This document shows, one piece after another, positions 62,865-64,000 of a DNA stretch of 64,000 bases. Below the pieces are notes generated by a model. It saw nothing but the letters and a program-made list of their open reading frames with translations, ran no database searches and was not told the origin of the DNA. Origin of the DNA: Alphaproteobacteria bacterium. GTDB taxonomy: Bacteria; Pseudomonadota; Alphaproteobacteria; Rhizobiales; CAJQND01. The stretch is taken from assembly GCA_024227565.1 (NCBI GenBank), contig JAAEUE010000008.1, positions 1 to 64,000 of the forward strand, read 5' to 3'. Both the position numbers and the translations under genes were made by a program. Within the stretch, counting starts at the first letter, position 1; each line of letters opens with the position of its first letter.

Positions 62865-63308
62865 ATGAAAAATAACCTTGTTGAAACTCTGACCGGAATG
62901 GTCGTGATTGGCCTGGCTGTGGCCTTCTTCACCTTTGCATATTCGACCGGCGGTGTTGGCAAGGGCTCTGGCGGGTACACCATCATCGCTGAATTTGAAA
63001 ATGTTGCCGGAATCAACACCGGATCTGATGTGCGCATGTCCGGCGTAAAGATTGGAACCGTTCTTTCTCAAGAGCTCGACCCGACAAGCTATCAGGCTGT
63101 GTTGAAGCTTTCGGTCGATCCGAGTGTGAAGCTTCCAGATGATTCTACGGCCAAGATTACGTCCGAAGGCATTCTGGGCAGCAATTTTGTCGCGCTGGAA
63201 GTTGGCGGCAGTGAAAAGATGCTCGCCAGTGGCGACAAGATCGAGAACACCCAAGGTTCGATCGATCTGTTCGGGCTCATCAGCCAATTCATCAATAAGG
63301 GTGATTAG
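62865..63308 (+). CDS. mlaD: Outer-membrane lipid asymmetry protein MlaD
   Basis: A 147-residue MCE-domain protein. One N-terminal membrane helix (TGMVVIGLAVAFFTFAY) anchors it in the inner membrane, and the MCE domain follows: INTGSDVRMSGVKIGTV, then KITSEGILGSNFVALEVGG. It would form a hexamer that passes phospholipids to the MlaFE transporter; mlaF, mlaE, mlaB and mlaC are not in the window. The ATG at 62865 fits the family; an earlier one at 62811 would add 18 non-conserved residues. Confidence 0.92.
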   Translation: MKNNLVETLTGMVVIGLAVAFFTFAYSTGGVGKGSGGYTIIAEFENVAGINTGSDVRMSGVKIGTVLSQELDPTSYQAVLKLSVDPSVKLPDDSTAKITSEGILGSNFVALEVGGSEKMLASGDKIENTQGSIDLFGLISQFINKGD

Positions 63309-63341
63309 TCCTCTGTACCCCGCGTCACGCGATCAAGTCAT

Positions 63342-64000
63342 ATGAACACCACGACCCGCCAGCAGGCCTGGCAGCCCAAAGACTATGCGGCCAACGCTCG
63401 GTTTGTGTCTGATCTCGCAGGCGCTGTGCTCGAATGGCTTGATCCAAAACAGGGCGAGCACATTCTCGACCTAGGTTGCGGCGACGGCGCACTAACCGTG
63501 AAACTCATGGAGATCGGGGCTCATATTGTTGGGGTCGATGCGTCAGATAAATTCATAGAGGCGGCAAAGGGCAGGGGCGTTGACGCACGCCTCATGAACG
63601 GAGAAGCGCTTCAGTTCGAGCGCGAATTTGATGCCGTATTCTCCAACGCCGCCTTGCATTGGATGTCAAATCCTGGCGCGGTGCTTGATGGCGTGGAACG
63701 GGCGCTCAAACCTGGCGGCAGGTTCGTGGCAGAGTTTGGCGGATTTGGTAATGTGGCCGCGATCGCAACGGCGTTGCGAGCGGTGGCTGAGCGCCGAGAC
63801 GGTGATGTGTCGCTCACAGCGCCATGGTTTTTTCCCTCGCCTGAAGAATATTCAACACTGCTCAACGCGCGCGGATTTGAAGTCGACCGCATTGGTCTTT
63901 ATCCCCGGCAAACCCCGCTGAAGACCGGTATGGGCCCATGGCTGAAAACCTTCCGGACGCCGTTTTTTGAGCAGTTTGGCGATGAGGACGACGCTGCGGT
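63342..64000 (+). CDS. Class I SAM methyltransferase (cut by the window end)
   Basis: An open frame of 219 codons from the ATG at 63342 to the last base of the window. Motif I is HILDLGCGDGAL near residue 39, followed by IVGVDASDKFIEAAK and FDAVFSNAALHWM, then ALKPGGRFVAEFG. This layout is close to trans-aconitate methyltransferase-like proteins. The C-terminus is missing. It lies 33 nt after mlaD and could share its transcript. Confidence 0.85.
   Translation, partial: MNTTTRQQAWQPKDYAANARFVSDLAGAVLEWLDPKQGEHILDLGCGDGALTVKLMEIGAHIVGVDASDKFIEAAKGRGVDARLMNGEALQFEREFDAVFSNAALHWMSNPGAVLDGVERALKPGGRFVAEFGGFGNVAAIATALRAVAERRDGDVSLTAPWFFPSPEEYSTLLNARGFEVDRIGLYPRQTPLKTGMGPWLKTFRTPFFEQFGDEDDAA

Overview
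The window is about 57-60% GC by eye, gene-dense and single-copy in character. It looks like chromosomal sequence from an alphaproteobacterium, most likely Hyphomicrobiales (Rhizobiales) or a close relative. I base this on gene order and family content: an Mth938-type gene beside a phytoene-synthase-like gene, yicC-gmk, a lytic transglycosylase beside dapA-smpB, rplM-rpsI-argC, an NDUFA12 homologue beside mlaD, a B12-dependent ribonucleotide reductase, HlyU and PilZ proteins. I cannot name a genus. I saw no rRNA, tRNA, insertion sequence, phage gene or CRISPR array.

Layout. 1-9.3 kb: PilZ protein, two complex-I-assembly-factor homologues that overlap by 128 nt, a GST, a nitroreductase/GFA pair, a 48-codon small ORF, an MFS exporter, an exported MsrA, a CapA-like phosphatase and a YunG-GFA fusion broken by a frameshift. 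9.3-15.5 kb: homocysteine methyltransferase family, a globin, two exported basic or Gly/Tyr-rich proteins, yicC-gmk, a methyltransferase and a LysE exporter. 15.6-21.2 kb: a three-subunit molybdenum hydroxylase (FAD, 2x[2Fe-2S] and molybdopterin subunits) followed by a MoaD/ThiS-like protein, a tyrosine-phosphatase-like protein and an enolase-superfamily enzyme. 21.2-27.2 kb: truncated haemoglobin, TauD-type dioxygenase, an Arg/Tyr-rich exported protein, an EamA transporter, a large alpha/beta-hydrolase-family protein and a small membrane protein. 27.4-31.9 kb: nrdJ with a terminator, a structured leader and paired NrdR-like boxes. 31.9-47.7 kb: methylcrotonyl-CoA carboxylase beta subunit, a decamer-repeat/palindrome locus, an SDR/dehydrogenase/monooxygenase operon, yidD, hlyU, a second PilZ protein, RraA, rhodanese and GST proteins, a lytic transglycosylase, dapA, smpB and a flavoprotein.

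47.8-55.7 kb holds the most interesting unit. Seven minus-strand genes, most joined by 4-nt stop/start overlaps, encode a KAS III-like condensing enzyme, an NAD-dependent reductase/epimerase, a metallo-beta-lactamase-fold hydrolase, an F390-synthetase-like adenylating enzyme, an ATP-grasp ligase, a BtaB-like methyltransferase and a Rieske oxygenase. A divergent TetR regulator sits next to an 18-bp perfect palindrome. The set reads as a small biosynthetic operon for a modified acyl compound whose product I do not recognise.

55.7-64 kb returns to housekeeping: arfB, a PAS/GGDEF cyclase, an enoyl-CoA hydratase-like protein, a thioesterase, rplM-rpsI with promoter and terminator, argC, the NDUFA12 homologue, mlaD and a methyltransferase cut by the window end. 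Functions are assigned from remembered family motifs; no database search was run.
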